64,000 nt of DNA from contig JANINS010000003.1 in assembly GCA_024508725.1 (NCBI GenBank), forward strand, positions 248,001 to 312,000. Reading direction: 5' to 3'. Below are positions 8,601-16,759 of the stretch, one piece after another. The notes under the pieces are model-generated. The model had not been told where the DNA came from and made no database searches. It saw only the letters and a program-made list of their open reading frames with translations. Within the stretch, counting starts at the first letter, position 1, and the number at the start of each line of letters is the position of its first letter. The position numbers were made by a program, and so were the translations under genes. Source of the DNA: Chitinophagaceae bacterium. Its GTDB lineage: Bacteria > Bacteroidota > Bacteroidia > Chitinophagales > Chitinophagaceae.

Positions 8601-9947
8601 TCACACCGGTACATGAATCGGATCAGCATAACCTGCCAATCCATAATTTCTTCTCTGGCATTCTTCAGGATTCAACACATGCCACTCAAACTCATCCCTG
8701 AAATGCCTTATCGCTGCTGCCACCGGCCATGCTGCTGCATCACCTAATGGACAGATTGTATTTCCTTCGATTCTTCTTTGAATATCCCAAAGCAGATCAA
8801 TATCACTCAGCTTACCTTTTCCATGTTCAATGTTCTTCAATATCTTCTCCATCCATCCTGTTCCTTCCCTGCAAGGAGAACATTGTCCACAACTTTCGTG
8901 GCGATAAAATGTAGCCAATGTCAAAGTATGTTTTACTACACACTGGTCTTCATCCAATACAATAAATCCACCGCTACCCATCATACTTCCTGAAGCAAAA
9001 CCACCATCGGCTAAGCTTTCATAATTCATATAACGTGTTTCGCCTTTTGCTGTTTTCAATAAAAGATTTGCAGGTAAAATCGGAACAGATGATCCACCAG
9101 GAATGCAGGCTTTCAGTTTTTTTCCATTAGGAATACCACCACAATACTCATCGCTGTAAATGAATTCTTCTACAGAGATGGTCATGTCGATCTCATAAAC
9201 ACCAGGCTTGTTGATGTTTCCGCAAGCCGAGATCAGTTTTGTTCCAGTGCTTCTTCCCACACCGATCTTTGCATACTCCTCACCACCCATATTGATGATC
9301 GGAACAACTGCAGCAAGTGTTTCAACATTATTAACCACTGTCGGGCAATCCCACAAACCTTTAACGGCAGGAAACGGAGGTTTGATCCTTGGATTACCTC
9401 TCTTTCCTTCCAGTGATTCGATCAATGCCGTTTCTTCACCACAGATGTAAGCACCGGCTCCACGCTGCACATAAATTTCACAATCGAAACCGCTGCCTAA
9501 AATATTCTTACCTAGAAAACCATTTTGCTTCGCTTCTGCAATTGCTTGTTCAAGTATATCAACGATCCATGCATATTCTCCACGGATGTATATATACGAA
9601 CGATTAGAACCCAGTGCAAAAGATGAAACGATCATTCCTTCGATCAGTAAATGCGGAAGGAATTCCATTAAATATCTATCCTTGAAAGTGCCGGGTTCAG
9701 ATTCATCGGCATTGCAAACGAGGTAACGAGGTACACCTTCAGGCTTTGCAAGGAAACTCCATTTCATTCCTGTAGGGAAACCTGCACCACCTCTTCCTCT
9801 CAAGCCGCTTTTCTTCACTTCTTCTACCACCGCATCAGGGCTTAACTTCAAAGCAGTTTCAACACTTCTGTAACCACCGTTCTTACGGTAAGCATCAAAG
9901 TATCTTATACCTTCAATGTGATCGTTCTCTAATAGTAGTTTCTTCAT
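8601..9947 (-). CDS. nuoF: NADH-quinone oxidoreductase subunit F (NADH/FMN/[4Fe-4S])
   Basis: This subunit oxidises NADH via FMN and passes electrons to its N3 [4Fe-4S] cluster. The 448 residues contain the NADH-binding glycine-rich GLRGRGGAGFPTGMKW near residue 50, the FMN/NADH segment GAYICGEETALIESLEG, and the cluster ligands ESCGQCSPCREGT with a further Cys in GNTICPLGDA. It is full length. It is separated from nuoE by three non-nuo genes and from nuoG by the GxxExxY cassette. Confidence 0.97.
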   Translation of the reverse strand: MKKLLLENDHIEGIRYFDAYRKNGGYRSVETALKLSPDAVVEEVKKSGLRGRGGAGFPTGMKWSFLAKPEGVPRYLVCNADESEPGTFKDRYLMEFLPHLLIEGMIVSSFALGSNRSYIYIRGEYAWIVDILEQAIAEAKQNGFLGKNILGSGFDCEIYVQRGAGAYICGEETALIESLEGKRGNPRIKPPFPAVKGLWDCPTVVNNVETLAAVVPIINMGGEEYAKIGVGRSTGTKLISACGNINKPGVYEIDMTISVEEFIYSDEYCGGIPNGKKLKACIPGGSSVPILPANLLLKTAKGETRYMNYESLADGGFASGSMMGSGGFIVLDEDQCVVKHTLTLATFYRHESCGQCSPCREGTGWMEKILKNIEHGKGKLSDIDLLWDIQRRIEGNTICPLGDAAAWPVAAAIRHFRDEFEWHVLNPEECQRRNYGLAGYADPIHVPV

Positions 9948-9951
9948 TTCT

Positions 9952-10031
9952 CGAATTCAAAAGTCAAAATTCAAAATTCAAAATTTACTCTGAACAGTGT
10001 TTTGACTTTTACTTTTGAATTTTTAATTATT
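9952..10031. repeat. A-arm/T-arm inverted repeat upstream of nuoF
   Basis: The left arm is built from repeated CAAAATT units, then a short centre (TTTACTCTGAACAGTG), then a right arm TTTTGACTTTTACTTTTGAA. It has the same construction as the spacers at 4120, 11706, 13731, 19505 and 43484. Confidence 0.7.
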
Positions 10032-10050
10032 AGTCAGCTTTATATCCTTC

Positions 10051-10084
10051 TTCAACTTCTGTTGCGTCGCACTCTTGTACTGAA
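10051..10084 (-). repeat. Dispersed GTACAAGAGTGCGACGCAAC repeat, copy upstream of nuoF
   Basis: On the minus strand it reads TTCAGTACAAGAGTGCGACG then CAACAGAAGTTGAA. It abuts the stop codon of the small membrane protein gene and lies upstream of nuoF in the same orientation. Confidence 0.65.
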
Positions 10085-10315
10085 TCAATTCTTATCATCA
10101 ACTACGTCAACTTCTGTTTCGGCATTACCGGTTTTGTTGTTGAATCTTCTGTACACCCATTCTACCAGTTTCGCAAACAACATTATTCCGAGTACAATAA
10201 TTACCAACCAATCGAATGACTCTAATTGTCTTTTGCGATAAAATCCACCTACCAAAGCGATTATAACTCCTATTGGCAAGAGCACCCAAAACAAGTCAAG
10301 TTTTTTTCCTGCCAT
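10085..10315 (-). CDS. Small membrane protein of unknown function
   Basis: About 76 residues from the ATG at 10315 (MAGKKLDLFWVLL). A longer frame to 10360 would overlap the preceding gene. There are two predicted transmembrane helices (DLFWVLLPIGVIIALVGGFY and WLVIIVLGIMLFAKLVEWVY) and an acidic, polar C-terminus ending in VDVVDDKN. I do not recognise a family. It follows the two DUF4440-type genes at 10321-11164 with 5 nt spacing and probably shares their message within the nuo operon. Confidence 0.65.
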   Translation of the reverse strand: MAGKKLDLFWVLLPIGVIIALVGGFYRKRQLESFDWLVIIVLGIMLFAKLVEWVYRRFNNKTGNAETEVDVVDDKN

Positions 10316-10320
10316 AATCG

Positions 10321-10734
10321 TTAGTTGATTTTCGTACTCTGCCTGCTCAACAATTGCCATCCATTCTTATTCAACACCCAAACCTGCATAACAAGTAACT
10401 TCAATTCTCCTTCCTTTCCATCCAGCACATACTTGATGTTACTTTCTGCTCGTACAATCGTTACGCTATCAGCATTATTCCTGGTGAGCAATTTTGATTC
10501 GATCTTTTTATAGACCAGCTTACCATTGAACAAATGTTGCAGCAACTCAGCTTTTGTTTCTACCCAACCGTTGGAATGCCCGTAACTCAACTCGTCATGC
10601 AACAGATCTTTAAGAAATGTAGTATCTCTTTCCACCAGTGCCTGATCAAGATCACGAACACTTCCTTCAACATTTCGTTGAGCAAAACTTCCTATGCTTA
10701 CAAAGAACAATATGATCGTGAGCAAATGTCTCAT
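10321..10734 (-). CDS. Secreted DUF4440/NTF2-like protein (copy 2)
   Basis: A 137-residue protein with a signal peptide (MRHLLTIILFFVSIGSFAQ) and an NTF2-like cone fold typical of DUF4440. Features are the N-terminal LDQALVERDTTFLKDLLHD helix, the ELSYGHSNGWVETKAELL segment, and beta strands ending in VWVLNKNGWQLLSRQSTKIN. Function is unknown. It is paralogous to the neighbour at 10736-11164: both have YGHS[NG]G, the K[AS]E/RQEA pattern and a C-terminal W(Q/K)LL(S/A)RQ. The pair is an unusual insertion between nuoE and nuoF. Confidence 0.85.
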   Translation of the reverse strand: MRHLLTIILFFVSIGSFAQRNVEGSVRDLDQALVERDTTFLKDLLHDELSYGHSNGWVETKAELLQHLFNGKLVYKKIESKLLTRNNADSVTIVRAESNIKYVLDGKEGELKLLVMQVWVLNKNGWQLLSRQSTKIN

Positions 10735-10735
10735 A

Positions 10736-11164
10736 TCATAATTTATATGCCTGCCGGGCTAACAATTTCCACTTTCCTTTCTCTCTCACCCAGGTTAATA
10801 TCATTCCTAAATTCAATGCTGAGGTCTTACCATCAGCTTTTGTTTCTGTTGCTTTGAATACAAACCTTACGATCGCTACATCATCATACATCAACGTTGA
10901 GAAGGTATTTATAGATGTATCAGTATAAGCGGACTTATTATGAGCAATGTTTGCGATCGCTTCCTGCCTGCTCTCCAGCTTTCCACCCGAATGACCATAA
11001 GTAGCTTTCTTCGCAAACAGATCTTCCAGTACAAGACTGTCTTTCGTTCCAAACACTGTATGGCTCAGAAGATAGCTCCTTTCGATCACCTCTTTCTCTT
11101 TCTTGCCCTGGGCATTAACTGCCAGTGCAACAAAAAGCAATAATATCGTAGTTAGTTGTTTCAT
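10736..11164 (-). CDS. Secreted DUF4440/NTF2-like protein (copy 1)
   Basis: This 142-residue protein has a signal peptide (MKQLTTILLLFVALAVNAQ) followed by an NTF2-like domain: LEDLFAKKATYGHSGGKLES, a central FSTLMYDDVAIVRFVFKAT strand pair, and WKLLARQAYKL at the end. It lies 1 nt from its paralogue at 10321-10734, so a tandem duplication is likely. No catalytic set is obvious; NTF2-like domains often bind small ligands. Its relation to complex I is unknown. Confidence 0.85.
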   Translation of the reverse strand: MKQLTTILLLFVALAVNAQGKKEKEVIERSYLLSHTVFGTKDSLVLEDLFAKKATYGHSGGKLESRQEAIANIAHNKSAYTDTSINTFSTLMYDDVAIVRFVFKATETKADGKTSALNLGMILTWVREKGKWKLLARQAYKL

Positions 11165-11173
11165 TTCATGTTT

Positions 11174-11200
11174 ACAGTCTGACCGTCCCGGTCTGACTGT
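11174..11200. repeat. Hairpin built on GACCGTCCCGGTC
   Basis: The core GACCG-TCC-CGGTC is enclosed by direct GTCTGAC copies, and the outer arms ACAGTC and GACTGT are complementary. The same 21-nt core occurs at 26264-26284 with different but still complementary outer arms (ATCGTC/GACGAT). Confidence 0.6.
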
Positions 11201-11205
11201 ATGAC

Positions 11206-11706
11206 TTAATTATTTGCAGCAGCACTTTTCCTGCATTCTTCAATAATAGCATCTACTTTCTCTTTAGTAAGATGCTCTCTGTAATGTTTTCCCAACTGCA
11301 TCATTGGTGCATAACCACAAGCTCCCAGGCATTCAACGGTTTTCAAGGTGAACATTCCGTCTGCTGTAGTCTCACCAACTCCAATTCCCAATTTCTCTTT
11401 TATATAATTGATGATGTCGTCGCTGCCTCTTAACATACAAGGACCTGTTTGACAAACTTCAAACATGTATTTACCCACAGGTTTCAGGTTATACATGCTG
11501 TAGAATGTTGCCACTTCGTATACTTCGATTGGTTTTATCTGCAACAATTCAGCAACGTAATCCATTGTTTCAGGACTCAACCATCCACCAAAAGTTTCCT
11601 GAGCTAAATGCAATACAGGTATCAAAGCACTCTTTTGTTTCCCATCAGGATAACGTGCAATGATCTCTTGTACTTTAGCCAGTTTATCGTCTGAAAACCT
11701 TGTCAT
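11206..11706 (-). CDS. nuoE: NADH-quinone oxidoreductase subunit E (24 kDa, [2Fe-2S])
   Basis: This thioredoxin-like peripheral subunit carries the N1a [2Fe-2S] cluster next to FMN. The 166 residues have the four cysteine ligands in CQTGPCMLRG and CLGACGYAP, and the N-terminal helical region (KSALIPVLHLAQETFGGWL) typical of NuoE. It comes after nuoD with an A/T-arm spacer between them. It is separated from its partner nuoF by about 1.2 kb of other genes. Confidence 0.97.
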   Translation of the reverse strand: MTRFSDDKLAKVQEIIARYPDGKQKSALIPVLHLAQETFGGWLSPETMDYVAELLQIKPIEVYEVATFYSMYNLKPVGKYMFEVCQTGPCMLRGSDDIINYIKEKLGIGVGETTADGMFTLKTVECLGACGYAPMMQLGKHYREHLTKEKVDAIIEECRKSAAANN

Positions 11707-11780
11707 AAGTCAAAATTCAGAATTCAAAATTCAAAAGTGAATAGCCCTTTTTGACTTTTTACTTTTGACTTTTTAATTAT
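11706..11780. repeat. A-arm/T-arm inverted repeat between nuoD and nuoE
   Basis: The left arm has repeated AATTCAAAA units, the centre is about GTGAATAGCCC, and the right arm is TTTTTGACTTTTTACTTTTG. It runs from the nuoE start to the nuoD stop. Confidence 0.7.
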
Positions 11781-13007
11781 CTAAGCATCCATTTCACCTG
11801 CAATCAAATTCAGGCTACTCATTGTAATAATGGCATCACTCAACATCGAACCTTTCGTGATCTCTTCATAAGCCTGGTAATAGATAAAGCAAGGTCTTCT
11901 GAAGTGTAAACGGTAAGGTGTTCTTCCTCCGTCACTGATCAGGTAAAAACCCAACTCGCCATTAGCCGCTTCTATTGAATGATACACTTCACCTGCTGGC
12001 ATATCGATCTCACCCATGATGATCTTGAAATGCCAGATGAGTGATTCCATCTTTGTGTACACATCTTTCTTCTCCGGCAGGTAATACTCAGGTACATCGG
12101 CATGGAAAACTTCAGCTTCAGCACCTTTAAATTCCTGCACTTTTCTATATGCCTGTTCAATGATGGAAAGTGATTGCCACATCTCCTCATTTCTCACCAA
12201 AAACTTATCGTAATTATCACCCGTTTTTCCAACAGGAACAATGAAATCAAAATCCTGGTAACTGCAATATGGATTGTGCACCCTTACATCGTAATCAACA
12301 CCGGTTGCTCTTAAGTTAGGACCGGTAAATCCGTAGTTCAAAGCTCTTTCTGCACTGAATGTACCTGTGCCTTGTGTTCTATCCATGAAAATCCTGTTGC
12401 GGTTAAACAGGTTTTCGAATTCTTTCAGCACACCAGGATATTCATTCAGGAATTTCTCCAGTTTTTCGAAAGCGGTATTGGTAAAGTTTCTTTCAAATCC
12501 ACCGATACGACCAATATTGGTGGTTAAACGTGAGCCGCAAACTTCTTCATAAATCTCGTAGATCAACTCACGGTACTGCATTACATAAAGGAAGCCTGTA
12601 AATGCTCCTGTATCTACACCAACGATCGAATTACAGATAAGGTGATCTGCAATTCTCGCCAGTTCCATTATTATCACACGTAAATAATCAACTCTTTTAG
12701 GCGTTGATACTTTGAGCAACTTTTCGCAGGTCATATGCCAGCCCATGTTGTTCAAAGGTGCTGAACAATAATTCAACCTATCAGTAAGTGGTGTGATCTG
12801 GTAAAGCGGTCTTCTTTCAGCGATCTTTTCGAATGCCCGATGAATGTAACCAACAGTTTGTTCGGCTGAAACGATCTTCTCACCATCCAACTCAACGATG
12901 TTCTGGAACACGCCATGTGTTGCAGGGTGAGTTGGTCCCAGGTTTAATGTAGTCGTTTGTTTTTCTATCGAGCCTTCCGGCAGTTTGATATGATGCTTTT
13001 CAGCCAT
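11781..13007 (-). CDS. nuoD: NADH-quinone oxidoreductase subunit D (49 kDa)
   Basis: This subunit is related to the NiFe-hydrogenase large subunit and forms the quinone cavity with NuoB and NuoH. It has 408 residues. Conserved features are TLNLGPTHPATHGVFQNIVE at the N-terminus (with the quinone-binding HPATHG loop), VGYIHRAFEKIAE, and GGRTPYRLHFRRPCF near the C-terminus. It is not fused to NuoC, which is separate at 13222-13725. A small membrane gene lies between the two. Confidence 0.97.
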   Translation of the reverse strand: MAEKHHIKLPEGSIEKQTTTLNLGPTHPATHGVFQNIVELDGEKIVSAEQTVGYIHRAFEKIAERRPLYQITPLTDRLNYCSAPLNNMGWHMTCEKLLKVSTPKRVDYLRVIIMELARIADHLICNSIVGVDTGAFTGFLYVMQYRELIYEIYEEVCGSRLTTNIGRIGGFERNFTNTAFEKLEKFLNEYPGVLKEFENLFNRNRIFMDRTQGTGTFSAERALNYGFTGPNLRATGVDYDVRVHNPYCSYQDFDFIVPVGKTGDNYDKFLVRNEEMWQSLSIIEQAYRKVQEFKGAEAEVFHADVPEYYLPEKKDVYTKMESLIWHFKIIMGEIDMPAGEVYHSIEAANGELGFYLISDGGRTPYRLHFRRPCFIYYQAYEEITKGSMLSDAIITMSSLNLIAGEMDA

Positions 13008-13019
13008 TCTATGTTTTAG

Positions 13020-13190
13020 TTATTTCCTTTTCTTTTCCGTTATCATGTCGCCAAGTACCAGAACGGTAACACCAAGTGCTACACCGGTATCTACTGTTCT
13101 AACTGCACTGTCTGCAGCCCATGTTAAGCAGATGGCTGCAAATACCAGCAAACCGATCATTAACTGACGGTACTCTAATAAGTTTCTCAT
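13020..13190 (-). CDS. 56-aa small membrane protein between nuoC and nuoD
   Basis: The frame opens with ATG at 13190 and closes with TAA at 13020. The product begins MRNLLEYRQLMIGLLVFAAI and ends in the basic tail TEKKRK. It has one or two hydrophobic segments (LMIGLLVFAAICLTW; VALGVTVLVLG). It fills the 214-nt gap between nuoC and nuoD with short margins (31 nt and 12 nt), which supports a real gene. I do not recognise a family; it could be a small complex I-associated or assembly protein, but that is only positional inference. Confidence 0.6.
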   Translation of the reverse strand: MRNLLEYRQLMIGLLVFAAICLTWAADSAVRTVDTGVALGVTVLVLGDMITEKKRK

Positions 13191-13221
13191 TGTGGATGTA
13201 TATTAAGCTTTCAATTGTTCT

Positions 13222-13725
13222 CTACCGTCCAAACATCTCGTCGTCCTTATCGATCCTCACCTGGTCTTCCAACGGAAATTCTTTTCTCATTGGAAAATAA
13301 TCCATCTCATCAACGTTCAAAATGCGTTTTAAATTAGGGTGGCCAACGAAATTTACTCCGTAAAAATCGTAGGTCTCTCTCTCCTGCCAGTTGGCAGAAG
13401 AAAATAGTTGGGTTGCTGTAAAAACATCTGGTTGATCAATGCTGGTAAACACCCTGAAGCGGATACGAACATTTTCAACCAGGTTATGTAAATGATATAC
13501 TACAGCCAGTTCGTTTCCTTTATTATCAGGAAAATGAACGGCACAAAGATCAGTCAGGAAGCGAAAAGCCAGCTGATCATCATCATACAGGAACTGCATC
13601 ACTTTTAAGTTCATCTCTTTCGGAGCTTCGAAAGTGAGCATGCCATAAGGCTGAGAGAAATTGGTTACAGCATCTCCAAATTTCTCCTGCAGTTTCTGTT
13701 GAATTATGTCGTTCGTTAATGCCAT
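13222..13725 (-). CDS. nuoC: NADH-quinone oxidoreductase subunit C (30 kDa)
   Basis: This peripheral-arm structural subunit of complex I is 167 residues long. The family signature is clear: WQERETYDFYGVNFVGHPNL followed by KRIL and, near the end, MRKEFPLEDQVR. It is separate from NuoD, unlike the fused NuoCD of enterobacteria. It lies downstream of nuoB across an A/T-arm spacer. Confidence 0.96.
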   Translation of the reverse strand: MALTNDIIQQKLQEKFGDAVTNFSQPYGMLTFEAPKEMNLKVMQFLYDDDQLAFRFLTDLCAVHFPDNKGNELAVVYHLHNLVENVRIRFRVFTSIDQPDVFTATQLFSSANWQERETYDFYGVNFVGHPNLKRILNVDEMDYFPMRKEFPLEDQVRIDKDDEMFGR

Positions 13726-13730
13726 TGAAT

Positions 13731-13803
13731 AAATTCCAATTTTAAAATTCCAAATTCCAAATTCCTTACTGGGATTTGGAATTTCTGTTTTGGTATTTTC
13801 TTA
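13731..13803. repeat. A-arm/T-arm inverted repeat between nuoB and nuoC
   Basis: The left arm is made of repeated AATTCCA units and the right arm is GGGATTTGGAATTTCTG and following T-rich sequence. It fills the entire spacer from the nuoC start to the nuoB stop. Confidence 0.7.
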
Positions 13804-14391
13804 TTGAATACCGTAACTATCCAGCAGTGCTTTATACTGCTCCCCATTTCTTCTCCTGACGCTTTCATGACCTACCAGTTCCTGTATCCTCATAAAACCA
13901 TCAATGATCGCTTCGGGTCTTGGCGGACAGCCAGGTACATACACATCAACCGGTACGATCTGGTCAATTCCCTGCAAAACGCTGTAAGAATCGAATATTC
14001 CACCAGAACAGGCACAAGCACCAACAGCGATCACCCAACGAGGTTCAGCCATCTGCAAATACACCTGCTTTACCACAGGAGCCATTTTCTTAGCTATCGT
14101 ACCCATCACCATCAGCAAATCACACTGACGTGGTGAAAATCCTACTCTCTCTGCACCAAAACGAGCCAGGTCATAGTGAGAAGCCATCGTAGCCATGAAT
14201 TCGATACCGCAACATGAAGTGGCAAAAGGTAAAGGCCAGATGGAATTCTTTCTTGCCAACCCTACAACATCACTCAGCTTGGTGGTAAAAAATCCTTCAC
14301 CGGAAAATCCCGGAGGAGCATCACCATAACCGATGGCTGTTGCATAATCAGCTTCTTTTGGATGTATATTAAATCTTACCGGACGTGACAT
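13801..14391 (-). CDS. nuoB: NADH-quinone oxidoreductase subunit B (PSST, cluster N2)
   Basis: NuoB carries the terminal [4Fe-4S] cluster N2 that reduces quinone. The unusual tandem cysteines are visible in FATSCCGIEFM, and the remaining ligands in VGACACSGG and VPGCPPRPEAIIDG. At 196 residues it is near the family length. It is the second gene of the operon, about 100 nt after nuoA; that gap shows no further gene. Confidence 0.97.
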   Translation of the reverse strand: MSRPVRFNIHPKEADYATAIGYGDAPPGFSGEGFFTTKLSDVVGLARKNSIWPLPFATSCCGIEFMATMASHYDLARFGAERVGFSPRQCDLLMVMGTIAKKMAPVVKQVYLQMAEPRWVIAVGACACSGGIFDSYSVLQGIDQIVPVDVYVPGCPPRPEAIIDGFMRIQELVGHESVRRRNGEQYKALLDSYGIQ

Positions 14392-14492
14392 AAAATCAAT
14401 TTGTAATGAGATAATTCGAATTCTTTGATTGTAATACCAACTATAGACGTACCACCATCACTTTCATCGAACTACCAGGCTCTCAGATTTTG

Positions 14493-14897
14493 TTAATCTT
14501 CCCACTTAAGTGCTCCTTTTTTAATGATGTAGATGAATCCGCAAAGGAAAAAACCTACAAACATCAGCACCGCTAAAAATCCATCCCATCCTAACTGTTT
14601 GAAATTAACAGCGTAAGGATAGAAAAAGATCACTTCCACATCAAACAAAACAAAAAGGATCGCTACCAGGAAGTATTTTACCGACATGGGCTGACGAGCA
14701 TCGCCATGACTTGGAATACCACTGGTAAAAGTCGCCAGTTTATCGGCGGTTTTTCTTTTAGGTCCAAGCCAATGCGTAACAACCATGATCACTACTACTA
14801 TTGCAATTGCAAAAAACAATTGAATACCAATTGGTAAGTAATTAGCGGAGGTATTGGCTGCTGTTTGTGCCTGGAGTAAAAAAGGAAAAATGCCCAT
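14493..14897 (-). CDS. nuoA: NADH-quinone oxidoreductase subunit A
   Basis: This small three-helix membrane subunit is the first gene of the complex I operon. The 134 residues include the family motifs YFLVAILFVLFDVEVIFFYP (acidic residues in helix 2) and a C-terminal helix ending IIKKGALKWED. The N-terminus (MGIFPFLLQAQTAANTSANY) is a little longer than usual. A consensus -7 box lies 17 nt upstream, and a terminator hairpin separates it from the preceding transcription unit. Confidence 0.95.
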   Translation of the reverse strand: MGIFPFLLQAQTAANTSANYLPIGIQLFFAIAIVVVIMVVTHWLGPKRKTADKLATFTSGIPSHGDARQPMSVKYFLVAILFVLFDVEVIFFYPYAVNFKQLGWDGFLAVLMFVGFFLCGFIYIIKKGALKWED

Positions 14898-14914
14898 GCT
14901 GGAAAATTACGGTG

Positions 14915-14922
14915 CAAAAATA
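14915..14922 (-). promoter_or_regulatory. Promoter -7 box of the nuo operon
   Basis: On the minus strand this reads TATTTTTG, an exact match to the Bacteroidota -7 consensus TAnnTTTG. It is 17 nt upstream of the nuoA ATG, which predicts a very short leader. T-rich tracts containing TTTG (14938-14943 and 14930-14933) lie upstream as possible -33 elements, but spacing is shorter than usual, so the -33 is uncertain. Confidence 0.55.
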
Positions 14923-14939
14923 AGCCTACAAAGGTTACA

Positions 14940-14973
14940 AAAAGAAAACTCCCTCGCTAAGAGGGAGTTTTTA
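14940..14973. terminator. Bidirectional terminator between the TPR gene and nuoA
   Basis: The stem AACTCCCTC (14947-14955) pairs with GAGGGAGTT (14961-14969) around CGCTAA-type loop bases. It is followed by T-runs on both strands. It lies 20 nt after the stop of the TPR gene. Confidence 0.8.
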
Positions 14974-14991
14974 ACTGCTAATTCATTTTGT

Positions 14992-16728
14992 TTATTTACC
15001 AGAGGCTGAGCCGGAAGTAGCTTTCCCGCTTGTACTGCCAGTTCCATTGCCGGTTTTAGTGGGAGATCCTTTACCTGGCGTTCTTGGAGCCGGTCTGCTT
15101 TGCAGGGCTTTTTTAGTTGTCTCTGCAAAAGTATATTCTTCAGTACCTGGAGTGTACAAAGCCATCATTTTGTCTGTCATTTCGATTGCTTTCGGAATGT
15201 CTTTGGCTTTATCATTATAATACACCAACAAATAATAATAATTCAGGTATACGGCTTTTTTGTTCTTAGAGGTATCTTTCATCAGGTATTCGTTCTGTTG
15301 ATTGATCGGCTCTATAGCCAATCCCAGAGAAGCTGCTGTATCAATTGCTTTGGCAGCACGAACCCTGAAAGCGTATCCCTGAGGTTTATCGGGGAAAGCG
15401 GCAATGTATTTTGGTCCTAATGTATCTAATACTCGTTGGTAAGCACCGGCTTTAAAAGACACATCATTTAACTTATAATGATCGATCTCTCCCCAGCTAT
15501 CTTTTAAATTAGCCAGTTTAAACAACCAGTTATATTGTTGAGCAGGCTTATTAGCTTTTTCAAACATAGTAGCCGCTGCTGTCATATAATCGATCTGGTT
15601 GGCTTTGATCGTGTCAGCCTTAACCGCTTTCTCAAAATAAGCTGAAGCTTCTTCTTCACTTCCTTTGAATTTTCCTACGATAGAACCGGCAAGAACATAA
15701 TGATCAGGACTGATCTCACCAGCAGGTGCTGTACTCAGAAACTTAACAATATTGGCTTTTGCCAGAACCGAATCTTTTAAACGATCGTAGTTATAGGCAT
15801 ATAATACACTTAATTTAGGCAGTGTAGCCAAACCATATTTAGCTTCCAGTTCTTTACCCTTATTTAAAGACTCCTGGTATTTACCTGCACGAAACAGGTA
15901 ATCTGCCATGAAGTATTCGTTCTCCGGATTTTGCTCAGCATATTTAATATAATCGTTCAGACTATTCAAAGCTTTCGCTACATCCCTGTTCTTATAATAA
16001 TCGTATAGAGCGAGGTATGTAGGAACATAGTTAGGATCTGCTGCTACTGCTCTCTGGTAATAATCCTGGAAGAGATCAACGTTATTCTGACTCTCGTATA
16101 TTTTACCAATACGATACAATGCTCTCGCATATTTAGGATCTCTCTGAAGTGCGGCATTATATGATTGAACAGCATCGCCACCTTTATCACCACCCATTTT
16201 CTGGTAGTTAATACCCATGTTCACATAAACTTCAGGATCAGTTGGATTTAACTCAGCTGCTTTCTTAAGTTTTTCTATAGCATAAGGAGGATCTCCTACG
16301 TTTGAGCCACCATCAGCATTGGCTCTTCCAATCGCTGCAAGAATTGTGGGGTTAGGATTCTTCTTCTGCATAGAAAGGCTGATCGCTGTCTCAAACTTTT
16401 GACGGGCATCATTGCTTCTTCCTTCTAACAAGTCGATATGACCCATACCCACCAATAAAAGCGGATCACTGTTACCGATATCGTTCAGGGCTTTTTGATA
16501 CAATGACTTTGCTCCTGCAATATCTGGATTGGCACCTGCCAGGAAAGCCTGACCCAGCCAATAAATTGCATTGGGATCTTTAGGATTGCCATTTACTGCA
16601 TTTTGCAGCGTTTGCTTGGCAGTATTGTACTTTTGATAGTACAACTGCTTTATACCCTCATTTACGTTTTGAGCAATTGCAGCTGCAACCATCAAAACCG
16701 ACAACATTACTAAACTGATCTTCTTCAT
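14992..16728 (-). CDS. Secreted TPR-repeat protein
   Basis: A 578-residue protein with a signal peptide (MKKISLVMLSVLMVAAAIAQ) and repeated 34-residue TPR units across most of its length. Examples are GNPKDPNAIYWLGQAFLAGA, LNPTDPEVYVNMGINYQKMG and RDPKYARALYRIGKIYESQN. The last 30 residues are a Gly/Ser/Thr-rich low-complexity tail. TPR arrays mediate protein contacts; the partner is unknown. It is the last gene of a tonB / small membrane protein / PstS-like / TPR set that recurs in Bacteroidota, where it often accompanies exbB-exbD. A transport-energising or envelope role is plausible. Confidence 0.88.
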   Translation of the reverse strand: MKKISLVMLSVLMVAAAIAQNVNEGIKQLYYQKYNTAKQTLQNAVNGNPKDPNAIYWLGQAFLAGANPDIAGAKSLYQKALNDIGNSDPLLLVGMGHIDLLEGRSNDARQKFETAISLSMQKKNPNPTILAAIGRANADGGSNVGDPPYAIEKLKKAAELNPTDPEVYVNMGINYQKMGGDKGGDAVQSYNAALQRDPKYARALYRIGKIYESQNNVDLFQDYYQRAVAADPNYVPTYLALYDYYKNRDVAKALNSLNDYIKYAEQNPENEYFMADYLFRAGKYQESLNKGKELEAKYGLATLPKLSVLYAYNYDRLKDSVLAKANIVKFLSTAPAGEISPDHYVLAGSIVGKFKGSEEEASAYFEKAVKADTIKANQIDYMTAAATMFEKANKPAQQYNWLFKLANLKDSWGEIDHYKLNDVSFKAGAYQRVLDTLGPKYIAAFPDKPQGYAFRVRAAKAIDTAASLGLAIEPINQQNEYLMKDTSKNKKAVYLNYYYLLVYYNDKAKDIPKAIEMTDKMMALYTPGTEEYTFAETTKKALQSRPAPRTPGKGSPTKTGNGTGSTSGKATSGSASGK

Positions 16729-16759
16729 GTGCTCGCTTGCTTGTTGTTATAATACAAAA

